A stretch of DNA of 64,000 nt from Takakia lepidozioides (GCA_030704615.1 CM060731.1:26040001-26104000), one strand, 5' to 3'; counted from the first letter of the stretch, positions 21,329 through 33,850 are shown. The notes: generated by a model not told the origin, from the sequence alone. Made by a program: numbers and translations.

Positions 21329-22800
21329 GTGCCACTAGTTGCTGGGGACAGTGCCGGTTTGAGCACTAGCGATACTAGTGGGTACACAAGACGAGGTGTG
21401 CGGTTTAGGCCACCTTCACCTCCTATGTCTTCTACGGAAGGTTCTGATTCGGATTGTGAATCAGGAGGACTCATACCGGCGGTGCAAGTTGTTTCCTTGC
21501 CATTGTTGTGGGACACAATGGAGGAGATGTATGGAGCTACCAAGAGGCCACGAAGGTACTCTGGGGCGGTGGGCACCATCAAGTTGGATGATTTTATCCA
21601 AGAGTTTGATAGTTGGTGTGGTTTGCAGCAAATGCGCAATCCACAACTATTTACGTCTTTCATGGCATGGAAGGGGTTGTTTCAGCACCTTGAGGGGCCG
21701 CCTATGGATTATTACCATGAGTTCAGGCGGGGGCATGAGGTTGAGATTGAGGAGTGGAGGATGTACTGGTCACCCGACTATGTCTCCATCATTAGGGGCA
21801 CTAGAGCCACGAGGGCAGTGGCTACACCTGCCGCTGCACCAGCAGCTTCAGCAAGCAGCAGTGGGACTAGTAGGGCTAGTGATACAGTAGCTACGACGTC
21901 CACCCAAGCCACTACCGTGCCAGCACTAGTACCCGTGCCTGCCTTCAACCCTGTTGTGGAGTTTTTCGAAAAGTTGAGAGGGAACTACCAAGGGGTGAGG
22001 ACAGAGAAGTTGCGGAGCTTGCAAGAGTTCCAACGGAAGCTGATCGAGAGCTTGAGGGAGGCTTTCACTCGCATGAGGTGCTTGATAAATATAATCCAAG
22101 GGGTTACGGAAGCTCAGGCAGTCCAATTCTGGTATGGGATATTAAACAAGGAGCTGAGGAGAAGGGTGCGGGATGCAACTCTCCTACAAGCGGCCCAACC
22201 CACCTTAGCAAATGTGTTTTTGCTGGCAGAGCGGATAGAGCTCAACATGGTGGAGGAACGAGTGGTCATGGTGGGATTTGCTAAGGAGACACCACGGGGT
22301 AGTGGTGCTCCTAGCCACCCACTACCTCAACGTGCTCAAGGCAACAAGGGGGCTTAGGTGAAGCTCAGGGAAGGGTAGAGAGGACCTCAGATGCAGGGGT
22401 CTCTCCCTTCATTTGTTGGCCAACAACGGGCGGATAAGGTGTGCTGGACATGTGGAGAACCCCATGTCGAGAAGGATTGCCCAGAGGGAGGCAAAGGGCC
22501 GACACATGCATAGCCTGCACAATTGTAGTGTGGGCATTGTGGCAAGCACGGGCATGGAGAGGCCCAGTGTTATGGTTTGCATCTTGAGTTGCGCCCAGGC
22601 CAGTTCCAAGGGAACAATGGTGGCCGGGGGCGAGGTGGAGCAGCCCAAAGAGGACGAGGTGGCCAGGCACGAGGTGCAAGCCAAGGGCAAGCTCAACATG
22701 GCCAAGGACGCGGAGGTCAGGGTGTTGACCAAGGCATGGCCAACCGGCTTCAGCAGCTAGAGCAGAGGCTCGCTGCCATGGCTACAGCTCAGGTGGTACC
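21329..22800 (+). pseudogene. Ty3/gypsy retrotransposon gag (copy 1), cut off at 22.80 kb
   Basis: Encodes a gag polyprotein: acidic N terminus, capsid-like core (TIKLDDFIQEFDSWC, MAWKGLFQHLEGPP, PVVEFFEKLRGNY, LREAFTRMRCLI, QAVQFWYGILNKELRRRV), stop at 22,357. Out of frame downstream follow two CCHC zinc knuckles (CWTCGEPHVEKDC at 22,443; CGHCGKHGHGEAQC near 22,528), with a frame-disrupting stop between, and an RG/Q-rich tail. The sequence then passes abruptly at about 22,800 into the transposase of element A on the other strand. No protease, RT or integrase follows. The copy at 32.2-33.9 kb is a close relative. Confidence 0.8.
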
Positions 22801-25582
22801 ATCTCCCACAATCGTCAGCGCAAAACCAAAACTTGTGGTTCTTTGCCTCGCTTTGTCCGTAAGGGAGAAACAAACCCGTGAATGTAGGAGCTGCAGTGCG
22901 TTCTTTCCCTCTGGATATTAATGATGTACATTTTTCATGATTGCTGGCCCTGATCGCCGCGCATTTCACACGCGATCCAGCACTTGTGCGTTCTATATGC
23001 CAAACCTCGTCCAAGCCCATGGACTCGATTATATGCGGCACCACGTTCTGGTCTTCAACCATTGCAGTGACAGTGCTTGATGCAGGGGTCCGGTCTGGGG
23101 CAGAATAGCCCTCACCTGTGGATGTTCCGCAATTCCATCTCTGATCCAGGGGAACACGTGGCGTCGAGAAGTTAACCCTGTCCGCCCTATGGGAATCTGC
23201 ATCCGATCCCAGAGGGGTGTCCAATTTCCGTTTGCAAGACCCAAATCTCTCTTCGCCTTCCAGATGTGGAACTTTTCCCACGAGAGGGGTGCCATTTGCA
23301 CATATGCTCACTGCCCGTGCTATTTTGCTGGGATCCCCTGATCTTCCAGTTGCCCGCAACATCAACTCGCTCCTGTCCGGGCCTTTGCCACCAAGGCCAC
23401 CCCTCAAGAATGACCTGTATCTGGTTTGCTGCTGCAAAGCACGAATAAGGTCATCGGCCGTCGCCGCATACAAATCTCTTCCTTTTTTGCCGGATTGCTG
23501 CAACCACGCATTGTGCACTGTCTCCGCTAGATTGCAAGAAGGCATGTCCGCCATCTCCTCAATGGACATATGCTGCAAGGCAAAAAACACAAAGCCGATA
23601 TTAGGATTGGACCCTGAAAGATATATCCGAAGCACCCAAACGAAGGTGAATGCAAACCACTCACCGTTGTCATGGCCGCTCCCCACTGTCGGTAACGGAA
23701 GTGCCAAAATGCAAACCAGTCTTCCAGTGCCCTCATGCTGTCCTTCGATGCCGCTCCAGATGAGTACCACCAGGCACGAATTATCTGGAACAATGTATTC
23801 GCTTCCCCCATAGTTTTGGCGTCTTTGTACTGTTTGCACAGTTGACGATGCATACTCTGCATATCTGGCTTGATGTAGTCTTTGTGTGTTTGTCCAGGGA
23901 TTGTGTCCAATGGAAAAGACACGTACGTTCTCTTCCAGGCATTGGCACTTTTGGATCTCTCGTCCCGAACACAATGCGGATAGCGTTGAAGTTAGCTTGA
24001 GCACTATCGGCCATAAAAACCAACAAAATGGGAGAGAGGGAGACCATTGGAGGCCATAACACGAATGAGAGCTTCCCACATGAGCAGCTGTGAATCTGTG
24101 TCCTCTGACTGCATGTCACACACTGCAATTGTCATGACCTGCTGATACACAGGGTCGTAAACATGACATGCCATTGTGGTCCAGTCTTTAACCCTCTTGA
24201 CGTGATCGAACATAAGGCGCCACCATTCTGCATATGTTTAACCAGGCTGACCCCGCTGCCCCTCACCTTTTGTGGACATTTTGAACAAGAACACTTTCCT
24301 GGCTCTTGTCCCGGGAAAACGCTATCTTGGATGTAGTCGTACATGCTCCTTTTCTTCAAATCCATAATATTGTCCATATAACCTCGGCTCCCAGAGCCCA
24401 TTCTTAAAGCATTCACCTGATTCCTAATGTTTGGAGAAGTCAAGTGAGAAATGGTCCATAACAATGTCCAAAGCTGGTCCCTCCAGTATTCCTCCAACCG
24501 AATTTGATGCACACAGAATACGGCTTTCTAGAAAGGACTTGCTCGCCCCCATGGCAATTGCAGATGTGGTTCCAGTTGGATTGGTATCCAACTCTTGCCT
24601 TATCAGACGCGAGACTGTGTCAACGCTCTCCCTATACTCCCCCTTGGACACAGGGTGGTTGTGAAAACCGAAATGGACACAGGCTAGTCAGGGTTTTGAA
24701 TCGATGCACCACATAATACATTCTGGCGCCACACAAAGCAAGGCAGCAAGGTGGTACCCTACAGAACTTGCACACAAAAGTGTTACTGTATGGTGGTGTC
24801 ACCCCAAGCTTGAATGGATTCTCACTGACACCATCCCATTCGCTTTGGTTTTGCACATCTGACAATGCAAAGTGTCTACATTTCATGTTCTCGCATTTCA
24901 GGTGCCCATTACAGACTGTTCGCCTGAATATGAGGTTGTCGTTGTTGTGAGTATTGGAGGTTTTTGTGCAGCACCAAGGGTGCCCATTGTGCTTTTTGTC
25001 CATTCCTTCCAGGAGACTGGATATTCCCCCCACGCGACCAGGAGGAGGCAGCTCAAAAACAATATTACCATCAAAAGATTCCGGCAAGAATGCCACCCTC
25101 TGAATATTGAAAGTGCTCCAGTCTATCCCCCTCAACTCACTCTTGAATCCTGCCATCCCACCCATGGCTTTCAGTTTAGGAATGACACTGGTGATCTCCT
25201 CCACATCTGCTTCTTCATGTGGACATGGCTGATCCACGGGCGGTAGTGCACATGCGTCATCGGAGGATGAGTCCGAAACGAACGATCCTGCAGACTGTCT
25301 CAGAGGAGCACTAAGCACCCTGTATCTGCCTGGAGGCACTCTCCATTGTGTGGTTGGTGCAGTATGCGAAGGTTTCTGGAACGCGTACTTGAGCAGTTTT
25401 CCATTGGCATCGTACACTTCCCTCTGAAGGAATAGAGTTCCATTTTCCAACCGAAACTGCGTTGCGAGGACGAGTTCATGCACCACCGCAAAACCATCAT
25501 CTTCCACCTCGTAAGAAAATGGCACAGGGTGGTCCTCACTGAAGAAGTCCGCGTCAAGGGAGCCCATGGCCTGGGAGGCCAT
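22800..25582 (-). pseudogene. Element A transposase, MULE-like, 3'-truncated pseudogene
   Basis: Starts at MASQAMGSLDADFF (25,582). N-terminal part: basic-aromatic region, an acidic linker, then a Cys/His cluster (HPWCCTKTSN ... RRTVCNGHLKCENMKC) resembling WRKY/GCM-type zinc folds. After frameshifts near 24.64 and 24.5 kb come SKGEYRESV, MFDHVKRVKDWTTMACHVYDP, the RNase H-like core with HFVGF-MADSAQANFNA and CLFHWTQSLDKH, typical of MULE transposases. An intron (about 23,579-23,670) precedes HMSIEEMADMPSC. Homology to copy B ends at FWFCADDC (about 22,803), so the SWIM finger is absent. Non-functional. Confidence 0.75.
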
Positions 25583-26351
25583 CTGCCAATGTTGCTTCTG
25601 AACGCAGAGTTCACCGTCTGATGGTGCTTCTGAATGCAGAGTGTATTAGAGCGAAGTTTTTGGCTGCATAGAAGACGTCCTTACACACAATTGCAGGTAT
25701 CGGTCCTGCTTGCAGATCTCCTAACGTGGATTGGCACATCAAAGAAATGTGTCCCCGTGCGAACCAAGCGGATGGTGACAGAGTGCCCAACTGCGGAGTG
25801 CATAATGTCAGCCCTAATGAAAGAATCCAACTGTTATTTCGCAGGTGCCCAACAATGCATTGGTTGAGAGGTTGACTGACAGAGCCGCCATTTTGCTGTC
25901 ATGTCAGAGAGTCCAGAAGAGATGCCCATTTCCATTCAATTTTAACGGCACCTGCACTGCTGTACAACTGTACATACTTGACATTCCTCTGAAACATCCC
26001 AAAAGATATTACCCAATAATGAACTTTTTCGGATGAGAGGAGTTTATACCCGAACGAATTTTGGATGGAAGAGGAACTAATGATTTCCGCAGATATTCAT
26101 AACGGTTAGATGGGCACGTGTTCGCCATGCATGTGGAATGAGCATGTGGCGAACAGGTTGTTCCGAGCGATCATCTTGGCGTTGAAGGCCTTGCGGTGAC
26201 CCTCCCCTAACCCTCTTTTTTTCCTCTTTTCCTTATTGTCCTTGCAACCCTGGATTCTGCAGAGACGGTAACCCCACTCCGAGGGAGAAGCAAGCGTCGA
26301 ATAACACTTTATTTCACATCAAACAAGCAAAGGGCACGCGCTAAGGAGAGG
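25583..26351. promoter_or_regulatory. Bidirectional intergenic spacer of element A
   Basis: About 0.77 kb between the two divergent start regions. It must hold both promoters if the gene pair was ever expressed. Element B has a spacer of nearly equal length (41,364-42,120). Coding frame related to copy B's YFTS-RERRRARE segment extends upstream of 26,352 to about 26,290 in element A, so the methyltransferase start may lie earlier. Confidence 0.5.
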
Positions 26352-26787
26352 ATGAGGAAGGCGAGACGGGAACTTAGATTGGGTGAAGAAACCTCCGGCG
26401 GAGATGAGAACGAAGGGCAAAACAGGATTTTGCAACCACAGTTTGGAGATGAAGGTCTTGAAGTGATCCCGGAGGCGACCGAAGAGCAACCTCCAATAGA
26501 AGGGGGGGAGGACGAGGAAGTGAGCTGGGCTCGGGAGGAAGCACTGCGAGTGGAGAACCAGGTCTCGAAAGAGCAGGGAGGAGAGATGGACGCGGAAACT
26601 CTGCCGTCCGCCCTTGTTTCACACCACCAGGACCTCCTCGGAAGCATGCTACCTCCTGACCCCATGGAAAAGTTGAATGCCTCAGGAGCATCATCAAGTG
26701 CAAAGAAGAAACCGGAGGTGGCTATGAACTGTCTTTTGCCTTCTCTGTTTTTGTCTTTTTCATGCTAAACATAGAGGTCGACTTCAA

Positions 26788-27015
26788 TCTTGCGTTGACG
26801 TTGACGCGAGGCTGATTTTGATGCCTCTTTTGTTCACTCCAAGAGGCCGAATTCTCGTACAATGAACTGCAAGGTAGGGAAAGTTGATTATTTGAAGCTC
26901 CCAGAAGAACCCTGCGTCAACGCAAAGCATATATTGGGTTCAAAAGAAATTCCGGGATGCCTTTCAGACTAAGCTACATCCCCATCAATCAACCTTGCGT
27001 CAACGCAAGGTTGAT
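26788..27015. repeat. Palindromic repeats in intron 1 of the element A methyltransferase gene
   Basis: Three copies of a dyad. The best (26,988-27,015) has 13-bp perfect arms ATCAACCTTGCGT around a central CA. Degenerate copies lie near 26,793 and 26,912. The same motif recurs in intron 5. Confidence 0.8.
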
Positions 27016-28888
27016 CCATGGGAGCTCAATCTGTCACTCACAGGATATTCATTCTTTGCAGAGGAAAAAAAAAAGGAAATCCGTCGGGGAAGATTCGGCA
27101 GTGTCAGAAGGTGATTTTGAGGAAGAGTCATTGGAGGGCCACTATGAAGACAAGGCCGAGGAGATTATGGGTGGGCAAAAAGTGAACTCGTCGAAGGTGA
27201 TTCTGTCGATGGAGGTTCCCGGCGGAAACCTTGTCATTCCGCTTTGCAGGATGATCTCCATGCCCGCTGTTCGACCAGCATTGAGGAATGACATCACGAA
27301 GTTGAAGAACGACTTTGTTCACGGCTATGTCAAGGGATCTACAGTGTTCTACGTATCCACTATGAACACGAAAGGAGAGGAGTGTCTTGTAACAGAGGAC
27401 ATTGAGCAAAGTTGGGATGCATGCTGGCGGGGATGTAAACAGGGAGTTGAGTTTAAGCTGTCCAAAAAGGCCTCCACAAAAGCATTCATGGGAAAGATGT
27501 TTTTTGTCTGGGATGGGAACACAGACTGCTTGCCTGGATGGATTACATTTCAAGCATGCACACGGACGACATCAATGGCACTGGAGCGTGGTTTCCATGG
27601 TTCTCGACACAAAAGGACGTGTCACGCAGCTCCTTACAGCCATGCACGACATAAACAAGTAAGTTGCCAACATTGTGTCTGTTCCGAGTTCCCACAATTT
27701 GGAATCCACTTATGAGTTGAAGGTTTTTCCAGGTCCAATGAAACCTCTCATGTGACGACCAATCTCTACCACACTCTATTCCGCATCCAGAAGATAGGGC
27801 TGATGCCATTGGATTCATTCACGACGTGCTCAGTCCAGCAGATGAAGAGGTGTGCCGACAAGAAGACAAGCACATGGTACAGCTTGACAAGAGAGGCTTT
27901 TCTTGACTACATGTACACTGTAAGCTTCTTGACACCTGTTTGCTTATTGTTACTGCAGATTTTGTCAAGAAACGCCAGTGTTTGATTCTTTTACCTGTTA
28001 TGAATGCAGCAAGAAATAGCAGAAACTGGTTTGAAGGCGAAAGCTGAGTACTATGATTCCCACACAGAAGAGCAGAGGTCTGAAACTGGGCTTGAGGACA
28101 TGATGAAATTCGAGATGAACAATCAAAGGAAGAACCTCATGAGTGCATTCGACAAACAAATCCGGATAGCAGATCCAGGTCTTGGCACGGAATTTCTAGA
28201 GTAGGTGAAAGCACATTATGACAAGTATGGCTCTAAGCCAGAAATGACTCAAGAGAAACTACATCGCCTTTCCATTTCAATGTGGACAATGCAACCAAAA
28301 TCAGGTGGTTGGAGATCTGGAATTCGGATCCACTTGTGAGAGACACCAACATGTTCCCAACTCCTGAGAGGGACTCGAAGACACAAGCAATAAAAGTTGT
28401 TAGCGACCACACATTCGACCAGTGGCTACACAAAGCCACATTCTGGAGCCAGGTATGGTTTCCACAAAACCATTTTCAGAAAGTAGTGTTGCTACTTAAT
28501 GTCTCGCGAATTCTTATGAGTTTTCTTGTTGCAGTTAGAAAAACGTGCAGTCGCTGCACTTGGGGAGACCATGGCAGACTACAAAATCCAGATGGCTTGC
28601 CCCCGGATCACACTGGAGGCCTACATCAGGAGATGGAAGCTCGCTGTCTGGAACAACTGCTTCTTCAGGGAGTTTGAGAAAGACAAAGGAATCTCCAGGT
28701 CGTACGAATTCAAAAACCAGTACAACAGCGAGCAAGCAATGAAACGAGTGTTGTACAGGTGTGACCTCCTTGAAACAAATTTGGTACTTGAAGGGCATGT
28801 TTCTGCATTCTTGTGTTGTACTTTCTATATAGCAGCTCGAATTTGCAGGTTATGAGGGAGCTCTGAGGGCTCTGGATGTGCAATCGAG

Positions 28889-29510
28889 CAACATTGCGTT
28901 AACGCAAGCTTGTATCCCGTTGTTTTGGTTTCAATTTCCTATAGGTGGGGTCTCCCATAATGCCATTTTTCTCCATGTGAAAGGTGAAAAACTGACAGGA
29001 AAATCAGCATTGCGTCAACGCAAGGTTGATGAAGGGCCAGGCTATGTAGGTTTACCTGGGTTTTTGGGCTATAATTTGCGGTCATTTCCAGTTTCAATGC
29101 TGCCAAGATGAACATAAAGTCTGTTTGGAGTCTGTTTGAAATGCTATTTAGAGCTTATTTTGTACCATCAAACAGACTTGCGTTGACGCAACGTTGTTTG
29201 GTGGTATGGATTGCTAGAAATGTCCCGCAGCAATACCCCAATTTCCATACAATTGTAGGAAAGTTGTGGTTGTCAGATACCATGGACATGTGTTTCAACA
29301 GAGGAAATCAACATTACGCCAACGCAATGTTGAATATCCGTACCAGTAGATATTCGAAAGGATGTTTTCAAGCACTGTTTTCCATTTCCACTGTAAATGA
29401 AAACAACCTTGCGTTGAAGCAATGTTGAATTGCCCTTGTTAAAGAACAGTTCTCCGCATTTTGTGTTTCCCATTTCTGCTCGATTCAACATTGCGTCAAC
29501 GCAAGGTTGA
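28889..29510. repeat. Six palindromic repeats in intron 5 of the element A methyltransferase gene
   Basis: Near-perfect palindromes of about 22-24 bp with core TTGCGT-CA-ACGCAA or its complement at 28,890, 29,008, 29,175, 29,309, 29,404 and 29,486 (intervals 82-167 bp). The DNA between them is dissimilar. Several pairs of arm changes keep the self-complementarity, for example ATT/AAT versus CTT/AAG. Confidence 0.85.
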
Positions 29511-31361
29511 TTCGGGACTGCAAAGGTGATTTCTGCGTGTTGCTTTCCTGCATTTCAATATCCTTTTCCTGATGTGTGATCTGTTTCATTTTCAGATCGA
29601 ATGACTGCCTGGATTTTGTGTGTGTGATTCAGGTACATGTATCATGTCCTCATACCGGGAAAGTACCTTAGCGATGACCCAGACTTCATCTACTCATGGG
29701 CTGACCCCTCCAATGACAAGACAATGTACACGGCTGGTATTGCCAGAGACTGGAGCAGGGCGCACTTCAGAGACTATGGGTGGTACCTCGACCTGCCAAA
29801 ACAAGATACACCATTCGATGAAGTTGTTTTGAGAAACCTGAACGACAACGCCACAGCAATTGCCCCACTGGCTGACAAAGACATTCAGGATAGAATCATT
29901 TCTGCTCTGGCTGCAAAAGAGCCCGAGAAATCTGCTACTCCAAAATGAAAGGGGAAGATTGTCGGGGATCCAAAGGGGAAGGGGGAAAAGTGCAGCTCCT
30001 CAAGGACAGGACCGTCAGAGGTCCCTCAAAGACAGCCTTCTCCAACTAGGAGGGATAGGAGAACATCAAAGTCGAGGGAGCAGCCTTTCGAGGCGAGAGA
30101 ACATCCCTCCAGGGTTTTGGGACAGTTCAAGGTGCTGAATGAAAGTTTTCTTGCAATGATGGAGTCCAGGAAGTCCACATTCAAAGGGGTGCCCTCGAAA
30201 TCATGGGACATGCTTGTTTCGTTCCTCACTCAGGTAAGCACATATGTCTTAACTATTGTATGAGTGATTTTGGTTTGACCACTTGTTATGACTTGTCCAG
30301 GGTTTGATCTCGTGCTGGATTTGGATTTGGCTTCTTACACTGTCTCCTGTTTTTTGCTGAAGGTCACAAAAAGTCCGGATTGGGTGAAATGGAGTTCAGC
30401 AGGCATACGCGACTGACCTTGTGGTGCTGGACATTCCTGACGGTTTTCCTGTCCCTGATGTGTTCCCTTCCAATTCGACCCCGACTTGGAACAAATCGGA
30501 TTCTCGTTACTGGCAGTGGGCTTTCTCATTCAGCAACAAATTCTTTTCTGACTCGGGGGCTCTTCTTCTCATGCAGTCAAAGGACACGTCGGCACGAAGA
30601 ACTCTTTTTCAGCTACATGAAAGCTTCCGGGTTTCGTGTCATCAAAACTTGGACATGCATCAATACTCTGCCTCTTACGAAGGGCGAGTTTCCGGGGCAG
30701 AAAGTGAGTTGGTTCCTTTCAATTAAAGTTTCATGGTTTTTCAGTAAATCAAAAGGTAGGTTGTGTCTTTTGCCTCATGCTCTCTTCGTGATTATTGACA
30801 GACTCGAGTGTTCGAAGCTTTGTGCCTGGTGAGGCGGAAGGACACTCTTCCTCCTGGTGTTGCTGAGTTCCAGTTGAGAGACCTTGCAGCTCACATTGAC
30901 CCCACCTGCGAGCCTGTGGAGGATGATGTTATCTTCAATTACGTCGACTCGGTCGAACTATGAAAAGGTCGATTGGTGTCCCTTGGAGAGGTGCACGGGA
31001 GAAATCTCCAGCTTTCATGCAGACTTTGGTGGAGACATGCAGCCGTCATGGTGGTCGAGTGGTTGACTTGTCTATGGGCACAGGTGGGGCCCTTCACATT
31101 GTGTTTGACATATGGGCAGTGACCTTAGGGAAGCCCTGTTTTAATTTCTCGTTCGTCTTGGATTTGCAGGAGCATCTTTTCATGCTTGCAAGAGCGCCGG
31201 AAGGCACTTCTTTGGCATGGAGGTTGATACGGAGCTCTTCTCAAGCGAGCTTCGTCAGCTTGAGTCCGGCACTACTTCTTCCCCATCCACAGGGACTTCT
31301 AGAGGAGCCCGAAGCGCCTGAGGAGGATCTCGACGTGGACTCCGATTTTGAGTGTGAGTAA

Positions 31362-32121
31362 GTTCGGCTGTAGTCGTGCAAAAATGTTGCATTTACTTGT
31401 GTCATTCCCGTTTGAGATGGTTGCTTACATTGTCTATATCTGGATGTTAACATCTACCACCATTCCTCTTCTTGCTTTCCAGAGTTCGGCACCAGTCATC
31501 GAATCAGCAGACACCTTTCGGTTTCCAAGGATACTACATGTCCCCGAGTCCCCCTAGAGCTTACCGCTTGCCGGTTTACGCTGAAGCTTGCGCACAGGTG
31601 TTATCCCAACAATCAATGTATTCGCATTTACATGAAGGTCGTGGAAAAAAAAAACGTCGCGGATGTGCTGCTGTATTTGATAGATGATATTGCTGTAAAC
31701 TCTGGAAGTGGTTCCTCTGAAACCTCCAATAGTTCTTGAGTTCAAGTACCGAGGCTCAATAAATTGTGTTTTGGTTTTGCTTCCATCCCCAAACTGTTTT
31801 TCAAGTTCATTGCGCGTTCCCGTAAGTACAGTTAGGGATTGCCTGGGGTAGGTCTTCGGAATCCGGAATTGAAAAATGTTTGTGGGTTGGAATGAATGTA
31901 CTGCTTTGCAAAACAAAAGGGTTTGCTTTTAATATTCAGTTCTCTAGTGGGCGATCTCCTCATTCCAAAGGGATGCCCTCAATCATAAACCATCCGCAAA
32001 CCTGCCATTGTTCTCGACTAGAAAGAATATTCATGTGGGGGCAATGAAGAGGGATAAAAAATAAGGATCCGCGGTAATAGGGGAAGCCAGGGGGAAAGCA
32101 CGGTATTAGGGTCTGAACACG
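31362..32121. other. Element A methyltransferase 3' flank
   Basis: About 0.76 kb with no coding sequence recognised, between the DFECE stop and the terminal foldback. Expected to be 3' untranslated and subterminal element sequence. Confidence 0.45.
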
Positions 32122-32181
32122 TGGATGCTTGCTTATGTGGCGTGAGCAAAGCCAAGCTCACAGGCTCACGCGCAAGCATCC
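32122..32181. repeat. Foldback at the methyltransferase-side end of element A
   Basis: GGATGCTTGC (32,122-32,131) and GCAAGCATCC (32,172-32,181) are perfect inverted repeats. Within them GCGTGAGC and GCTCACGC pair as well. The inner pair is the element's terminal motif; the outer left arm lies inside the element and the outer right arm in gypsy sequence. Confidence 0.75.
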
Positions 32182-33850
32182 CGCGGGTCCATATCCGCCT
32201 CCATGAGGCCCAAACCTGCAATAGCAGCTCTGCCCAACATCAGTGGCTGAACTCCCGAGTCCAACAAGACCCGCAGTGGCCAGTACCTCTTGCCTGCTGG
32301 TCCACTCAAAAAGAAAATGCCATCATGGTTGTCTAACAAGACAACTCCAGGTGTCACCATGACGCGCTCAAAGGCTGGCCTAGATGGCAGCTCTGTCAAC
32401 CTGGCAGCTACAACTTGCCATGGCGCAGTCGTGGCAGTCTTCACCCTCAAATCCGAGGATCCCTCTGCCACTACACCTTCCACTAACTCCGCAGAAGATG
32501 AAGTGACATCCCCACTCTCACAGAGTATTGCTACTAGTCTGAACACCGCAGCTGGTCTTACCCCCGGCGCTGGGCATCTCCATGCCCATACTTGCCACAA
32601 TGCCCACACTGCAACTGTGCAGGCTGTGCTTCTGCTGGCCCTTTGTCACTTTCTGGGCAATCTTTCTTGACATGGGATCCTCCACATGTCCAACATACCA
32701 CCCCTGGTTGCTGTTGGCCTGCAAAAGAAGCTACTGGCCTCTGCACCTGAGGTCCCCTGTAAGCTCCATGGAATTTGGGTTGGGCAACCTTGCCCCCCTG
32801 ACCACACTGTTGGGCAGTCCCTTGTATCTGTTGGCTGGCAGCTGCACCTCGTGCAGGCATGTCCTAGCCAAATCCAATGGTAACAACTCACTTCTCCACC
32901 ATGTTGAGCTCAATCCGCTCAGCCAGCAGAAACACATCTGCTAATGTGGGTTGGGCCACTTGTAACAGGGTTGCATCCCGCACCCTTCTCCTGAGCTCAT
33001 TGTCCAAAATTCCATACCAGAACTGGACTGCCTGAGCTTCAGTAACTCCTTGGGTCACACTTATCAAGCGCCTCATACGAGTGTAGGCCTCTCGCAAGCT
33101 CTCGCTGGATTTGCGCTGGAAGTCTTGCAAACTTCGCAGCTTCTCTGTCCGTACGCCTTAGTAGTTCGTCCGCAACTCCTGGAAGAACTCCACCACCGGG
33201 TTGAATCTAGGCACATGTGTTGTAGTCGTGGTAGGAGGAGTAGTAGCACCTTTTGAACTGGTACCACCTGCAGAAGTACCAGCACTACTTGTTCCACTAC
33301 TAGTGCTGGCAGTGGGAGATATTGGTGCTGATGCAGCTACTGGTCGCGTCGTGCCTCGAGTAATGGAGACGTAGTCAGGTGACCAATACATCCTCAACTC
33401 CTCAATCTCTGCTTTATGTCCTCGCCTGAACTCATGGTAATCGTCCATAGGCGGGCCTTCCAAATGCTGGAACAGTCCTTTCCACGCCATGAATGGGGTG
33501 AACAGCTCTGGATTACGCATCTGCTGCAAATCACACCAGTTGTCGAACTTTTGGATAAAGTCATCCAGCTTGATTGTGCCAATAGCTCCAAAGTACCTAC
33601 GAGGCCCCTTAGTAGCTCTATACATCTCCTCCATGTCGTCCTACAACAATGGCGAATGAAACTGCACACGTGTTGATGAAGCCTCTGAGTCTGTGTCTGA
33701 CTTTGCACTAGTTGAGGGTGGAGGTGAAGGTGGTTTGAAACGAACACCTCGTCTGGTGAACCCACTCTCACTGCTACTGCCTGTAGCCTTACTCCCCTCA
33801 AAACCCTTGGGTAACTCCGTGATGACACTCACAACCCGCACCTCCCCCAC
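32172..33850 (-). pseudogene. Ty3/gypsy gag-protease (copy 2), broken
   Basis: Minus strand. A 5' frame with RRGVRFKPPSPP, then gag capsid core (MEEMYRATKGPRRYF, TIKLDDFIQKFDNWC, MAWKGLFQHLEGPP), second capsid half (SESLREAYTRMRRL, QFWYGILDNELRRRV), two CCHC knuckles (CWTCGGSHVKKDC and CGHCGKYGHGDAQ), and the start of an aspartic protease with VLLDSGVQPLMLGRAA. Frame changes occur near 33,640, 33,150, 32,890 and 32,600. Homology ends at 32,172, where element A's terminus begins. Very similar to copy 1 at 21.3-22.8 kb, so one family. Confidence 0.8.

Larger units (their letters stand above)
26352..31361 (+). pseudogene. Element A ParB-like/DNA amino-methyltransferase gene, nine exons, broken
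   Basis: Exons by GT/AG sites and alignment to copy B: up to 26,717; 27,062-27,658; 27,733-27,919; 28,010-28,452; 28,535-28,758; 29,633-30,233; about 30,363-30,703; 30,802-31,083; 31,170-31,361. Order: acidic N terminus; ParB/sulfiredoxin-like domain (VIPLCRMISMPAVRP ... FFVWDGN, with HR replaced by TD); a long middle region (LFRIQKIGLM, WYSLTREAFLDYMY, IRWLEIWNSD, WNNCFFREF, MYTAGIARDWS); then methyltransferase motif IV DIPDG, TRD-sized spacer, PWRGAREKSPAFM and motif I VVDLSMGTG, and GRHFFGMEVD. Stops at 28,202 and 29,946 and frameshifts near 27,530, 28,290, 30,580, 30,955 and 31,290 disable it. The shared end is DFECE. Confidence 0.75.
22800..32171. mobile_element. Element A: two-gene DNA transposon (MULE-like transposase and ParB-methyltransferase), truncated on the transposase side
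   Basis: Contains a minus-strand transposase (22.80-25.58 kb) and a plus-strand ParB/methyltransferase gene (26.35-31.36 kb) diverging from a 0.77-kb spacer, the same arrangement as element B. The methyltransferase-side end at 32,171 reads (reverse complement) GCGTGAGCCTG, matching the end of element B at 34,672. It abuts the protease region of gypsy copy 2. The transposase-side end is missing: homology with B stops inside the gene where gypsy gag begins. Coordinates of the right end are good to a few bases. Confidence 0.75.
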
